A DNA stretch of 64,000 nucleotides from Rhipicephalus microplus (Eukaryota; Arthropoda; Arachnida; Ixodida; Ixodidae), in contig NC_134702.1 of assembly GCF_043290135.1 (NCBI RefSeq), positions 91,983,819 to 92,047,818 on the forward strand, in the 5' to 3' direction. Below, one piece after another: positions 48,251 through 60,404 of the stretch; position 1 is the first letter of the stretch; every line of letters begins with the position of its first letter. Made by a program: the position numbers and the translations under genes. The notes under the pieces are model-generated. The model ran no database searches. It was not told where the DNA came from and saw nothing but the letters and a program-made list of their open reading frames with translations.

Positions 48251-49325
48251 AGGTCTGCACATGTTTACTGATACCTTCCATTTACAGGAGGTATATATTC
48301 CCATTTGTTGCATTGCTGTGAATACGTCAAATCTAAAATGAATAATTCAGTCGAAAATGGATAAAAGGTCAGGGATACAATTTCCGAAACAGCAAAAAGG
48401 CACACTTATTAGAGGCCAAGCAGAAAAAAAAAACAAATAGGAGCTTCCTTTTTAAGGAGCCGACATGAGACCATAAGTAGTCTCCCAAGGCCAGTCTTGC
48501 TTTTGCGTCGTGCGACCAGAGTTTCTGTTAGTACTTGCCTTCAGATATGGGAACGCGCGGGCGAAATCTATATATACCTGCCGTACGAGATGAGCGCCGG
48601 CCATTGCACCCATATATATGAGAAAAAACGCGAAAGTTTCACTCAAGAGTAAGATTACACGAAGATCTGGACGAGTCCGTTTGCGTTTATCTTGGTCAAA
48701 CTGTGCGCCAGGACGGCACCCAAAGGAAGAAGTGCGTTAAACAAGAGCAGGGTTTCTATTCTTCAGCGCCATCTATGTGGGATATATTGTTTATGTGCCG
48801 CCATGCCACGCGGTTCGACCAAGACCAGCGTTCAAATAAGCATCTGGCTTCGACAAAGAAATGCATCATATAGCGCTCTGAAGGCTAAGAAAAAAAAAGA
48901 TATCTCAACGCGCTCAATAAGTGCTGCGCTTCATGCCGATTGACCGACAATGTCGGCCGTAGCAGTAATCCCGAAATGAAGTTTTAGCACACTGCTACAG
49001 TCCTCCCCAACTCCTGAGGTCTTTAATGTTGTGATTTTTTATCTGCAATAACGTATCATGCAATGAAAACCATCTTTTGTATCGACTGATCTGCTAGCCA
49101 AACTGACAGTACCCCCGAGCAGCATAAAAACATTTCACATCATTTTGGTGAGATAAAAAAAAAAGTTTTTTTCATCGTTCATGGCTTTTGTAGTTCGTCG
49201 TTCTCACGGTTAGCAGAAACGAAAAACCAACTTCTAAAGCACTGACATTGCACGAAGAGGTGCTTTTTTTTTTAACGAAGCGTAACAAAAACACACTTGC
49301 TCCACTGCTAACCTGCGTGGTGCGT
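48251..49325. other. Presumed intron or intergenic
   Basis: No continuation of the THAP exon was found in either 48.3-49.3 kb or beyond. Short frames only. Confidence 0.35.
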
Positions 49326-49366
49326 CGAACCGGAAGCAGTCGTATCCCACAGTTCCCTGCGATTGC
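49326..49366 (-). promoter_or_regulatory. Inverted copy of the promoter-like module
   Basis: The minus strand reads CAGGGAACTGTGGGATACGA then CTGCTTCCGGTTCGACG. It shares TGTGGGAT and GCTTCCGGTTCGA with 48075-48116 in the same order but opposite strand. No credible open frame follows on the minus strand, so it may be a dead promoter or part of a repeat. Confidence 0.4.
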
Positions 49367-52282
49367 CTATATTACCGGTCACCTATTACACGGAACGTGG
49401 GAGTGCGTGCCGAAATTGCCGTTTATGCTATCTATATCATAGTGCAGCATTGAGCTAGCTGGACTTGCATGATTGAAAAAAAAACTGCGCTACACTTACA
49501 GGGAGCGCAAAAAAGTTACGCAGGACACACGTTGAACAGTGTGCACGAGAACCGTAATCCTGTGCAGACCTGTGTCGTCTATAGTGGTTCACGGGTGTAC
49601 GCTAACAGTTCATGTTCTTTTTTATTATTATTTTACAGAAAAGCGGCCTCCGCGGAAGGAACCGAACCCGCGGCTACATCCTTCACAGCGGGAGAACGTC
49701 ATGGCGGCAGAACCCCAACGCGGTTTTCTACGTTCACGTGCAAGCGGATAAGCGTACACGTCTGTACAAGGGACTTAAATTGCACTAAAGAGAAAAAGTA
49801 TTTCACTCCTATCAGTAAATTACATTTTCATAATACAGGAACAGTCGATGTTGCATCGAGAAGGCGCTTGTTAAGATAAAAAAAATGCGCAAATAGAAAA
49901 ATACAGGTGGCGACGCTTGTCTCGCTTCAACTTTCTTTCGTGGTCATTCATGCGTTTTTGAGGCTCAGTTCGGCATCGAGGGACAGGTCGTCAACGTTCC
50001 CGTCAACGAGCAGGACACGATGTGGTATCTTCAGCGCGACAATGGTGACGATATAACTGTTGACACATCAAACTACGTTTGCTCACTACACCCACTAGTT
50101 ACTGTGTGTGTGTGGAAGGGGGGGGGGGCACATGCCCACGACGTCGACCCCTCACACGGAAGCGAAATGTAGATTGAAAGAGAGAAACAAAGAGAAAAAT
50201 GTGACAGGCTACGATAAAGTAAGGTTTCACCGTATACAAAAAGGAAAGACGGAGCGCAGTTTATACTATACACAATGAAATCATTAGAAAGAAAATAAAT
50301 GACCCCGTATCTGCACATGTTACACTGCAAATGTCGTAGAAGGACGATAGTCTTGCGTCTGGAGAGAGTGAACAAAACGTTTATTTGATGTCCTGCGCAA
50401 GAAAGCCAGTGAATGTTATTCTGGATCTCTTCCTCCACTTTCATTTCCTCCAATTTACGTGATAATCACTACAAATAATTGTCGTTATTGTCAGTTCTCA
50501 TTTAATATGAACGTTCGAAACTTCACGCCGTGAGAGTTCTTCTTCGTTCTGTTCCGTTCGAAGTTTTACTTCCGCGATGGAATGCTCAATCCCTTACAAG
50601 GTCACAGGCAATTTCTTTTGCCAGGGAAACATGACGATGACCCCTGCGCATTGCAACGTCCCATATACAAGAAAATCCCTACGCAGGATCCGTTGTGAAA
50701 ATTCATCTCGAAGTCATACGAATTCGGAACCTAGGGCGCTGAACGCCAAGTTACGTAACATTTCTTTTTTTCACACGGGACCCGGACGCATCCAGGGGGA
50801 CGAGATAAGGTATGAGGTGAAAGGGGAGGGCGAATAGTTTCCGTGCGACGTGCCGCGTGAACCAAAGGCGCCAACCCGCGACGTGTTGACAGGACTGCAT
50901 ATCCCGGGGGCCCGCATTCTCGCGACCATGTCGTCCTTCGCGAGTTGAGCTGCCACGGTGACTCTCGCGCGCTCGGAGGTGCCGACGTGCGTCTCGAACC
51001 CCTCGGCGTGCTAGGAAGGAACACGAAGCATCGCACGACACACGGGGTATGGCGCGCTAAAAGAAAGAAGCCTACATGCTCGTCGGGGCTGCGTCGTGGC
51101 ACATGCACTAGCGAGTCAGGGGGATCGCCACGGGTGGGGAGTGTCTTTCAGCGCGCGGGTTTGCCGGTCGCTGGAAAGAGTGTCGCAGTTTACTCCCACA
51201 CAGCTCGATGTCGCAGTGTAGCAAAGCATGCACCGAAACTGCTCTGCGGGAAAAAAGCTACGCTCGGGAAAATAAAGAGGAAAATGAGAAGTAGATGGGG
51301 AGGGTTTGAAGGCGCGCGACTAGCTGGTTTATGTATACATACACGAAGGTGAGCACACGAATTTGTCGTCTGCAAGTACAGGAAAAAGACGACGGAGGTG
51401 GAGTGCAGGGGAGCCTGGAAAGGCATGCAGCTCGCTGTTGAAAGATGGGAAATGTTGAGTGCAAGTCTGAACTTTGAAGCAATGCGGTCAGGAGTAGCAC
51501 AATAGAGAAACAAGCGGATCTGTACGGTTCTCTACCGCACGAGTGGTATTCCCCTTGCAATCTTCTTATACCGCGCGAACTTGCGCTTGAAAACATGCCA
51601 GTTATTCAGGGTTGTCTTAGACAAAAAAAAAAGAACAACAATGCAAATATAGGCCGCCTTGACGCCGTCTTGGATAGGCGCAGATGCATCTTCCGCGTTA
51701 TATCTCCCTCATAAGTTCGACGTGTTTCGAGCAAGTCTCATGAACTTGTTAATGAGGCTCATGCGCGAGACCGCGCCATTAATGGCGTCGAGTGACGCAC
51801 TCACGAGTCTGCCATGCCTTTCATTTTGAATGCTTCAGTTTCATTCCCTATCAAACAATATGAGGAAGTTTGCGTATTCTTTTTTTTTTCGCCAAAAATA
51901 CGTGTGCATATTTCTGATGCTACGGATCTCTAGCTGATAAGACTATAGTTATAGATTCATTATAAAAATGACGTGAGGTGGTGCAGTGTTAATTACCGAG
52001 CTCAATGTTAACCACATAGGTTAAATTTCGAGTCACACTCACACTTTTAAATACATACCTACGAGTGCAAGTCAGCACAAACAACAGAAGGGGACAGAAG
52101 AGAAGACACGGTGGCTGAACTTCCAACAATTTATTTCTTTGTTGGAAAGCCAATTTGCTTTTATGTACTTAGAGTACACCGTTGCACCAGCCATGCGAGG
52201 AGCACAACGATGCTGCAAGAAATCACGTGGACAAACCTAAATACATTCTTTTCTTTACCAGTGAGAGCGACAGAGGGTTGTA
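49367..52282. other. No gene supported
   Basis: Frames at 49469-49879, 50731-51108 and 50945-51352 have no known domain and overlap on both strands. A short G-run/GT stretch lies at 50104-50130. GC-rich 50850-51250 could be promoter or exon DNA, but I see no protein family. Confidence 0.35.
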
Positions 52283-52450
52283 ACAACACGCCCAATCCTA
52301 CATCGTGTTGTACCAACATGTACCAACACGCGGAATCACCATGTTGCACTAATCATGTTGTACCTCGTTGTAGTGCTAATAGTGTAATCATAATGTAATA
52401 AAATAACATCTTACCGTAATCATGCTGCACCAACACGCCCAATCCTACAG
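52283..52450. repeat. Local repeat: CAACACGCCCAATCCTACA twice
   Basis: The 19-bp word occurs at about 52287 and 52433, roughly 146 bp apart. Between them lie complementary CGTGTTG/CAACACG words (for example CGTGTTGTACCAACATG). Origin unknown. Confidence 0.5.
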
Positions 52451-52821
52451 TCTTCAAATTTTCATATACAGTCATGTAGAAAAAATAAAAACACGGAGTC
52501 AACGTGACTTTTATACACATTACGAAGTACTTTACGAATGCGATATTAGTATGGTCAGTGTTAGCTCTCCGGCTATAAGAAGCAACCATTGTTGGTACAG
52601 AATGATACCCTCCTACCCACGAATCCAGCTATACTCTGCGGGAAACATTTCTCATCTGACCTAATTAACGAAAGTTTGTTGCCATTAAGCAACTAATGTG
52701 CTTGTCAGAACCAGGTAACACGTCCGAATGATCCAACATCTTAAATTTACAAGGGTCGAATCAGCGAGCTAAACATGCGAATTCAGAAAATCACAAGAAA
52801 TTTTGTGACGTACTCCAGGCA
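52451..52821. other. No gene seen
   Basis: Non-coding AT-rich DNA. Confidence 0.4.
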
Positions 52822-52980
52822 ATAGATTGATACGTGGGGTTTGACATCCCCACGTAGAAACGCCGCAGTGGAGGGCTTCGGAAATTTCGACCACCTGGGG
52901 TTCTTTAACGTGCACCCCAATCTGAGCACACGGGCGTACAGCATTTCCGCCTCCATCGAAAACGCAGCCGCAGAAAACGC
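52822..52980 (-). mobile_element. Truncated Ruka-type SINE
   Basis: The plus strand reads GATTGATACGTGGGGTTTGA, TTCGACCACCTGGGGTTC and GTGCACCCCAATCTGAGCAC. It lacks the tRNA-like head and has a small internal deletion near 52850 compared with the other copies. Confidence 0.85.
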
Positions 52981-55131
52981 AGATTTGTGTCACATTTTGG
53001 GGGGGTATATTTTACTACTAGACGCATTGGCACCGGCAAAAAAATACGCCCACGTAGAAAGAAATCAACTATATGTAATTTTGTCACCTTAAGTCAGTTT
53101 CCCCATCCAGTAGCCTCCAAATAAATATCAAGGTGGAAACGTAACCTTCCTCGCCACCTTGTGGCGTTCGATATCGCCGACTTACTCGCACATACTATGG
53201 TCACATATGCATACTCTCTTACTTTTACTCTTTCTTCATTTCCTACCCTCCTACTCGTAGGTGAATTATCTATTTGATCATTTTTACAATGCATGTAAGC
53301 GCCTACATACAGGACCACAGAATTCTATGCACTTCATTTAAGAGTCCTCTCTTTATCTCTCTCCCACGTGACAGTTTGAGGAAACCACTATATTCTGTCA
53401 GCATTCGTAAGATTATGGTCCCGTAGCAAGCGTCGCAGATGGCGGAATAGCACGCACGTTCAGCGCACATTCAAGCACCGCAGTTAGTGGCACGGGTGCA
53501 TCTTAAGATGCACGTCAAAGGTCCCCACGTGGGTGTCAAGGCTGCGAAGCGCCTCGGTGACAGCCCAATTGGCCCATTTGTCTGCGACAAGGGGGTTGTT
53601 AAAATTCGTTATGTTATATATCTGGCCCTGACGACACGATAAAGCCCAGTCGTAAGCTGCGTACAAATCTTTCGACACTCGCAGAAGCCGCGAGGGAACA
53701 CGCAACTAGTGTTGCGTCGCGGTGCAACTGCAAACATCCGTGTTCAGAGAATCACGCTTGCCTCCTATAGCCCGTCCCCCTCTCTCTTGATGTACCATGG
53801 AATAAGCTTTCTATGTAAATACACATATACTCTCGGGGATTTCCGGCAGGGCACACTGCAAGCCGGGCGTGTTGTGGGGCGAGAGAGTTTGGGAAGATGA
53901 GATGGAAAGAAAGGGAGAGACGATGCGTAACACGCGATGACAGCGACCTCCGGCGACCACTCCGTGCGTACGGAGGGTCCAGGAGGCGCGAACGCAACTC
54001 CCCTCCCTCTTCAGCGCAGTGTCACCCAGAAGTCCTGGAGACACAGTGGAGACACGTATACTTTCAGAAAGGAACACGAGTAGTCGTGGGACGCTGCAGT
54101 TGTGTCCGCTTCGAAAACTAGACTTGTTTTACGAGCTATCGAGAAACGAGACATCCACGATGCGTGAAACCAACAGCAGCCGCAGCAGCTGTTGCTGCCG
54201 CTGTCGAGTTTAATGGTTCTTCTTCACAGATATGCTTGTTTTTGTTTGTCCCACCCTCGTTCGAAGAAGGATATCGCGGAGGGTGAGTGGACTATTATAC
54301 GCATCTGCGGGCAGCTCGCTGTTACGCCTGCGGCCTGTCGGCAACGGCAGTCCACTACTTATGAATTACGCCGGACAGATGGTCAGTTCCAGCTTTTCGA
54401 AGTGGCATGCGGGAAGATCTACGACGCGCGGAGTTGCTCTCGGGGTTCTGCCCACAACTGCCGTGGCTGCTTTCGTCTTGCCTGGTGCAAACGATGGTGT
54501 GAAAATTCGCTACCGCAATGTTCAAACTATTGAGCGTTTGAGAACCCCTCTACGAGCGCGGTGGTATAGACATAACTTTTGTGAACTATGTTAATAACAA
54601 AAAAAATCTCAGTCTTTCATATAAGTGTATGTTTTAGGTGCTTGCGTCAAATCAATGTAAACTAGAACTCTCGTAAATGAAGGTATATCAGTGGTAGAAG
54701 CATGCAGTGAATGAAAGGAATGGGAACTGATGATGGGAATCACATGTGTTCAGTAGGTTCTCCATTATAGGGGTAGCCGAGCTTGAGCACAAGGTACTCC
54801 CAACCCACCATTCCCCGCTATTGTACCTCCTCGAAATGTATCTCCCTTATGTCCCACTGAATTTCTTGACAGTCAAGGACAACGCACTATCTGCAAAACC
54901 AACTCTGAAGTCTGAAGCGTTTTTCTTGAACAGAAGCTATTATAATTATTTCTAGCCGGTACGCGCGATGGGAAACACCTTTAAGCATTAGCACAGAAAG
55001 TGCTACCATATTTATGGCATGCTTTTACCAGAATGATGCAGCAGCAGAAGTGCTCGCGCTGCATACCTACGAGTTGCTGTCAGAAAGTAACTCACTGCTA
55101 TTTCTTCTGACCAGGCGCCGACGTCATGCTC

Positions 55132-55136
<5 letters not shown>
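52981..55136. other. No gene supported
   Basis: Opposing frames at 53709-54121 and 54192-54594 have no recognisable domains. The GCAGCAGC words at 54165-54210 are low complexity. I see nothing firm. Confidence 0.35.
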
Positions 55137-55334
<198 letters not shown>

Positions 55335-55374
55335 GTGAATAAGAAAGAACCCGCCACATCCTGCAACAGGTTCA

Positions 55375-56268
55375 TTGCAGCCACTTCCATGCCCAGACCG
55401 CCCATTCGACCGTGTAGGAATTGACCTCTACGGACCACTACCATTAATAACGGCAGGCAACCGATGGGCTATCGTGGCAGTGGATCATCTAACACGGTAC
55501 GCTGAAACTGCTGCTCTCCCCACAGCTGCAACACAAGACGTCGCAACTTTCATACTCAATCGTTTTGTGCTTCGTCATGGTCCTCCTCGAGAACTCCTCA
55601 GTGACCGAGGGCGTGTTTTCCTCTCCGATGTAATCCAAGCACTTCTTCGACAGTGCCATATTGTAAACCGGAAGAGTACAGCCTACCACCTACAGACGAA
55701 CGGCTTGACTGAGCGGTTTAATCGTACTCTGGGGGACATGCTCGCTACGCATGTCGCTTCTGATCAAACAAACTGGGACCTCGTTCTCCCATTTGTGACA
55801 TACGCGTATAACGCCGCTACGCAAGTCACTACCGGGTTTTCCCCATTTTTTCTCCTGTACGGACGCCAACCAATCGACACTTTACTGCCATACTGGCCAG
55901 ATCCTTCCGAATGCAAGCCTGTCTCGGAAGCCGCTCGTTACGAAGAAAAGTGCCGCAAGCTAGCCAAGCGGCTTACTACATCCGACCAACAGCGCCAGAA
56001 GGAGACCCGTGACGACGACCATCGTTCTGCACCAATGTTCGTTCCTGGAGCACTTGTATGGCTTCATGTACCGCCCTGCGCCCCTGGTGTATCACCCAAG
56101 CTACTCTCCAATTATCATGGTCCCTACCGCGTGGTCGAGCGTACTTCACCCGTGAACTACGCCATTGAACCCCTCACGCCACCGAGCGACCGTCGTCGGC
56201 GTGGACGTGATATCGTTAACGTAAACCGTCTGAAGCCGTACTTTGACCCGATTGTCCCCACGTGTTAG
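55375..56268 (+). CDS. Integrase core and C-terminus, open frame
   Basis: The frame is open for about 297 codons with all core acids: GIDLYGPLPL (D), LLSDRGRVFLS (D), NGLTERFNRTL (E). VLPFVTYAYNAATQ, FSPFFLLYGRQP and a GPY/F module (YHGPYRVVERTSPVNY) follow, and it ends NRLKPYFDPIVPTC. The zinc-binding domain, RT, protease and gag are gone, so the frame survives without its polyprotein. Lack of disruptions suggests fairly recent insertion. Confidence 0.8.
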   Translation: MQPLPCPDRPFDRVGIDLYGPLPLITAGNRWAIVAVDHLTRYAETAALPTAATQDVATFILNRFVLRHGPPRELLSDRGRVFLSDVIQALLRQCHIVNRKSTAYHLQTNGLTERFNRTLGDMLATHVASDQTNWDLVLPFVTYAYNAATQVTTGFSPFFLLYGRQPIDTLLPYWPDPSECKPVSEAARYEEKCRKLAKRLTTSDQQRQKETRDDDHRSAPMFVPGALVWLHVPPCAPGVSPKLLSNYHGPYRVVERTSPVNYAIEPLTPPSDRRRRGRDIVNVNRLKPYFDPIVPTC

Positions 56269-56306
56269 ATTGCCAGGATGGCTTCAACTTTTTCGCCGGG
56301 GGTAAT

Positions 56307-56463
56307 TGTAGTGAATAAGAAAGACGTTGATACCATCAGGTCAGCTATTATCAACGCAAGAAAAAGGCACGAGATCGGCGATCAAGCACCGTCATCTGGG
56401 TCCGCCTGCGTTCCTTTAGAGCTACCACCCGCTTGCTCAGTCCTTCAATAAACCCCCTTTACA
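56307..56463 (+). repeat. 3' LTR (157 bp)
   Basis: Begins TGTAGTGAATAAGAAAG, ends CCCCCTTTACA, and has CAATAAACC near the end. Confidence 0.85.
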
Positions 56464-56745
56464 ATATTATTATTAGAGCCATAGTTTTAGTTTTATATAA
56501 TTAGAAAGCACATATACAAAGGCACAATGGCCACCATAGCAAGATGTTTGAACACCCTCGTGAACTTTTTGAATTTACGTCATTTCCTCCCCCCCTTTAC
56601 TCGTCGAGTCCGAAAAATAAGAATTAAACTTCAGCAGTGAATATATTAAAGTGGGGCGATGACCTGCTCATCACAGTGGCCAAGCTTCGGTTCCCGGCTT
56701 CTCGGTGTTAAAAAGTGGCGAATAACAGACTTCAATCATTAATAT

Positions 56746-56987
56746 TGCTGCTACAGGTTGGCCACATTCAAGTAGCCCGCCGCGATCATCGTGGCAAGAG
56801 CACAAGCAAGACCCGGCTGGCATGCGCCACGCGTTCGTGCGCTCCGGCAACGAGGAAGAGGAAGATAGTTGGATCTGTGCCCCTCGGTTACTCGGACTTG
56901 ACGACCATAGTCTTTAGAATCGTGGGCACAAGTTCGCCCTAATAAATACGCTTGTTTTTTTAACCTGTCTGCCTCAACATCGCTACA
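56746..56987 (+). mobile_element. Solo LTR (242 bp)
   Basis: It begins TGCTGCTACAGGTTGG, ends CATCGCTACA, and is flanked by ATAT at 56742-56745 and 56988-56991. Inside are CTAATAAATACG (polyadenylation-type signal) and a T-run. No internal region is present, so it is most simply the product of recombination between two LTRs. Its parent family is not otherwise in the window. Confidence 0.75.
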
Positions 56988-56991
56988 ATAT

Positions 56992-57486
56992 CAACAAAAC
57001 TTAAAGGATGCTTGAGCTGCGCCTTCAAAAGTAAAACGCGAGAGCCTATAATCTGGCCCGGTGCCCATCGCCTTCTCAATTGCTATAGTCTCGTTTCGGT
57101 TCTCGGTGCGTGCCTCAGCCGTGCCGATAGGAAACTAACGACTAAGCGCCTAACTCTGCAGCGTTTCAATCGATCATAAAATGCCTATTGCAAGTAATGT
57201 GGCCAGCACGAACTCTCCGACACGAGACCTGGGCTACTTTCACAGATGGCAGCAGCGAAGCGCTGGGTGCTGTTGCCGAGATTATACCGCGGCATGCATT
57301 TTGGCCGCAAAGCCCAAAGCTACGCGACGCTATAGCAAGTATTTAAACTTTGCCCTGGTTGCTTACGGATGTGACAAGTCAAACATTTCAAATATTCAAA
57401 GCTGTGAACGCTATCAACCTACATGCACACACATATGTAATGTTTTAATTTTTGTGAAAAGAGCCTCATCAAGTGTGAGGGCCATG
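56992..57486. other. No gene supported
   Basis: One 109-codon frame (57181-57510) without known domain. Confidence 0.35.
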
Positions 57487-57525
57487 GGACGGCTTTATGC
57501 TCTCTCATAGTAGAGTACATACTAT
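57487..57525 (+). repeat. Partial GTAC-palindrome repeat
   Basis: GGGACGGCTTTATGCTCTCT, CATAGTAGAGTACATACTAT: the 5' half of the core only; it ends after the palindrome. Confidence 0.65.
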
Positions 57526-57570
57526 ACGTGGGTTGCACGTACGTCACATCCGGTAACGACAGGACTGAGA

Positions 57571-57589
57571 ACCGCCATGTTTGTCAACA
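57571..57589 (+). promoter_or_regulatory. YY1-type motif, 19 bp also found inverted at 63980
   Basis: ACCGCCATGTTTGTCAACA contains the reverse of a YY1-like AAACATGGCGGT site and a start codon in good context. A CATCCGG word lies 25 bp upstream. The exact 19 bp recur inverted at 63980-63998. A promoter role is inference only. Confidence 0.3.
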
Positions 57590-57712
57590 TAAGCAGCTGC
57601 TGCAGCTGCCTAGAAGCGTAGTCGAGAACTATGCCACGGTGAAATCTGGTCTCCGGTCGCGTTGCCTGCTTCACCATGACTATTTTGGGCCGTTTTTGGA
57701 TGCAGAATAGTA

Positions 57713-57948
57713 CCCGCCACGGAGGTCTAGTGGCTAAGGCACTCGGCTGCTGACCCTCGGTTCGCGGAATCGAATCCGGGCCATGGCGGCTGTATTTTCG
57801 GGGGAGGCGAAAATGCTTGGACCCGTGTGCTTCGATTTAGGGGCACGTTACAGAACTCCAGATGATCGAAATTTTCGCAGCCCTCAACTGCGGCGTCTCT
57901 CGTAAACATGTAGTGGTTTTGGTACGTTAAACCTCAATCCGTTACTGC
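57713..57948 (+). mobile_element. Diverged Ruka-type SINE
   Basis: Head CCCGCCACGGAGGTCTAGTG, B box region GGAATCGAATCCGG, body TTAGGGGCACGTTACAGAAC, 3' end GTACGTTAAACCTCAATC. The most diverged of the longer copies. Confidence 0.85.
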
Positions 57949-59003
57949 AGTCATCGCTTCATCACAGGTATACGGGTATTTTCGAGTAATGTCCCAGTTT
58001 GTCGCGTTAACTTACGTGATCGCGTCGCTTTCTCCGGAATGCCACCTTGGTTCACAGCGATGTACAGCCGACCTCTTCCACTTCAATAGCCGCGTCTCGT
58101 GTTGTTAACTCAGGTTAACGGTGCAACATATCGGAACGTGTCTTCTTTTAACTCGCTAATTTAATAAACAACGTGAACCGCGACTGAGCACCGAGTCCAC
58201 TAGTTGCTGGGCTACGGCCGTTACGACCATACTACTGCCGCATCATCAGCGCGATTTCACCGCTCCAAATAGCGACAGACGAACACGCTGGCTGCAATCG
58301 CAGCGGGCACGCCTTCCGCGGAACCGGGAACATCGCTCGATTTGCCTGCCGTAGGCGCAGCACCAGGGCGTGATGAACCCTCAGCAGTATATCTCACGAA
58401 GCTCATGAAAGGAAAATGAACCAAGCACTGCAACACTACTGAAAGAGCACAACTGCGGTGACGTCTGGACATGGCCGTAGACAGGAGCGTGTAAAAGGGG
58501 CATTAGAGCCTACCAAACAACACCTAAATTTCCCCCACCACGGTGCAACATGGGTTCACACTCCTCACTACAAAATACCGTCGAAGCCGATGTTCTACTT
58601 CAACCGGGAAAGAGCGTCGTAACTATCCTTGACTAGGACGACGACACTGTGCTGGAAGCTGCTTTGCTGCTATACTCTTCACCCATCCACTGCATGGTGG
58701 AATGGTTGTGGCCGTCCAGCGACTTGCAGACCTTCATTAGTGTGACATGACTTGTTCCAAAGCACCACTAGTTGAGGATGTCACCGTGTGTTCCGGAAGG
58801 CAACAGGTCGGTGTAGCATCTTTACCGATGCACAGCTTGTACGGGTCGATATGCGATAGCACATTTCGATTTTCGCTCGGTAACGTACACAAGTCGGTCC
58901 CACAAGCTCTTCGAAGTACGACGGGCAAAGCGTGTGCACGTTTTTATTCGCCGTATCAGACGAATGACGCCGACAAGCTCCCACCCGGCGGTAAGCTGCA
59001 TGC
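57949..59003. other. No gene supported
   Basis: A frame from 58747 runs to CCCGGCG|GTAAGC at 58991, a possible splice donor, and a GC-rich minus frame lies at 58257-58472. Neither has a recognised domain. The LTR element at 59004 inserted here. Confidence 0.3.
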
Positions 59004-59705
59004 TGTTGCGAAGCTCGCCTCCGACGACGTTACGGAGGGCGCCTCGAAATCTCACCGCTGCAACCACTGTTGTGAAAGACGGCGACGCCAACACGGTCCC
59101 GAAGGCGCCACTGCTTTCAACTCCGCCGGGATGGTCACCAGCCGTTTGGTAGCGTATGTTTCTCAGCTCGCGACTGCTTCTGCGCAGAGCTGATAAGACG
59201 AGCGGACGAGACGACGGTGAGTTAAATAAGGTTTATGTACAGCATATATACAGAGGCGTTACAATTTCGGCACTGGGGCCGACAGAGACTCGAAGAGCCG
59301 AGCTCTCCTCTCTAACACATAGGTCAGCTTTTCGCCTAAGACCGCCGACTCACACACATGTCGGCTCTCCGACATGGGGACTCCTCTCTCAAGGACCGCC
59401 GATCGCGACGCACCGCAGGGCTTCTTTTATAGGCACCGGGTCCAACCAAAAATGTCCAATTAGAAGCGCCGCTGGTCGTCAGGGCAGATTCCTCCAATGG
59501 GGTCGCCGCGCAATGCGTCAGACCACCAGACACGAGGACGCCGGCTCGCTGTCACGTGCGCCGCTGACTCAATGCACGTGGGCCAGAGGCGCCGCGCGTG
59601 TTCACGCCGTTGGGTTGTTCGCGTCAGGCGGACTGCGGGCTGGCCTTGACCCAGATTGCCTTTTTCAGAGGCACGGACGTTTGACGAGGACTCGCTGGCA
59701 TAACA
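59004..59705 (-). repeat. 3' LTR (702 bp)
   Basis: On the plus strand TGTTGCGAAGCTCG to CGCTGGCATAACA. Open frames through it are repeated identically in the other LTR and are not genes. Confidence 0.9.
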
Positions 59706-60404
59706 GCACCCCCGCCGCCAGACAATGCACCGGAAAGACGAGCTGCTTCCACGGGGCTCGGATGTCAGGTGCGCTCGTTCGCCAGGTCCCTCCAGGTTCG
59801 CCTCCAGGGCCATGGGGAGAATACAGCTCCAGACTGTTCCGGGAACACATCCCATTTTTGACGACGGATCCCAGCTCCACTGGCTTGTCGCCACAACTTG
59901 TCGACCAGCTTCACTCGTCTCTTCTGACCACCTTCGGTTTCAGCACTTGTCGATGGTTCTGCAACTTGCTAAGAACGGTTCGACAACAAACAACACACGA
60001 CACAAGCAAGTGCCCTCGGTCACCCGACAGAACACCAGACAAAGTGTAGTACAACATATACCTATCTACGTGTCTATCGGAATTTTGTTCCCTCTACATC
60101 AAGAGGCACGTGTGGCACACAAGACTCCTAAAGTAAGAACTTGAATTTTTCACAATTACAACAACGCAACGAATTAGAATACCACATAAAGTTGGCTCCT
60201 TGAGCTCACTCTGGACGAGAGCGCTCAGCCCAGGTCGTGATGAGGTCAAAATTTTGCCCCGAATCGCCAGCCAGAAACCGAAAGGTTGAGAAGGTACTAG
60301 CTAGAACGCACTGCTCAATGCACCTCCATTAGCGTTTACCTTTCCTTTATTATTTTTTTTGATAGCGAACGTCAAAGTTGCGCTGTGGAGCAACGTGCTC
60401 CACC
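59706..60404 (-). other. 3' region of the LTR element
   Basis: Non-coding sequence between the end of the truncated pol frame and the 3' LTR. It includes the polypurine tract next to the LTR (59706-59720, complement of GCACCCCCGCCGCC). I see no RT or RNase H motif. Confidence 0.6.

Noticed and set aside
48248..48360. Second THAP exon right after the first
   Set aside because: TTTACAG|GAGG at about 48290 looks like an acceptor, but the following frame lacks the THAP C-x2-H and AVPxF parts and soon stops.
53484..53705. 73-codon minus-strand frame
   Set aside because: No family resemblance and no repeat partner in the window.
58747..58990. Host exon ending at GTAAGC
   Set aside because: A donor-like site alone is weak evidence; no domain and no matching acceptor or second exon was seen.
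59156..60049. 297-codon frame with a twin at 63403-63969
   Set aside because: It runs through the LTR and is repeated because both LTRs are present; no domain, and on the strand opposite to the element.
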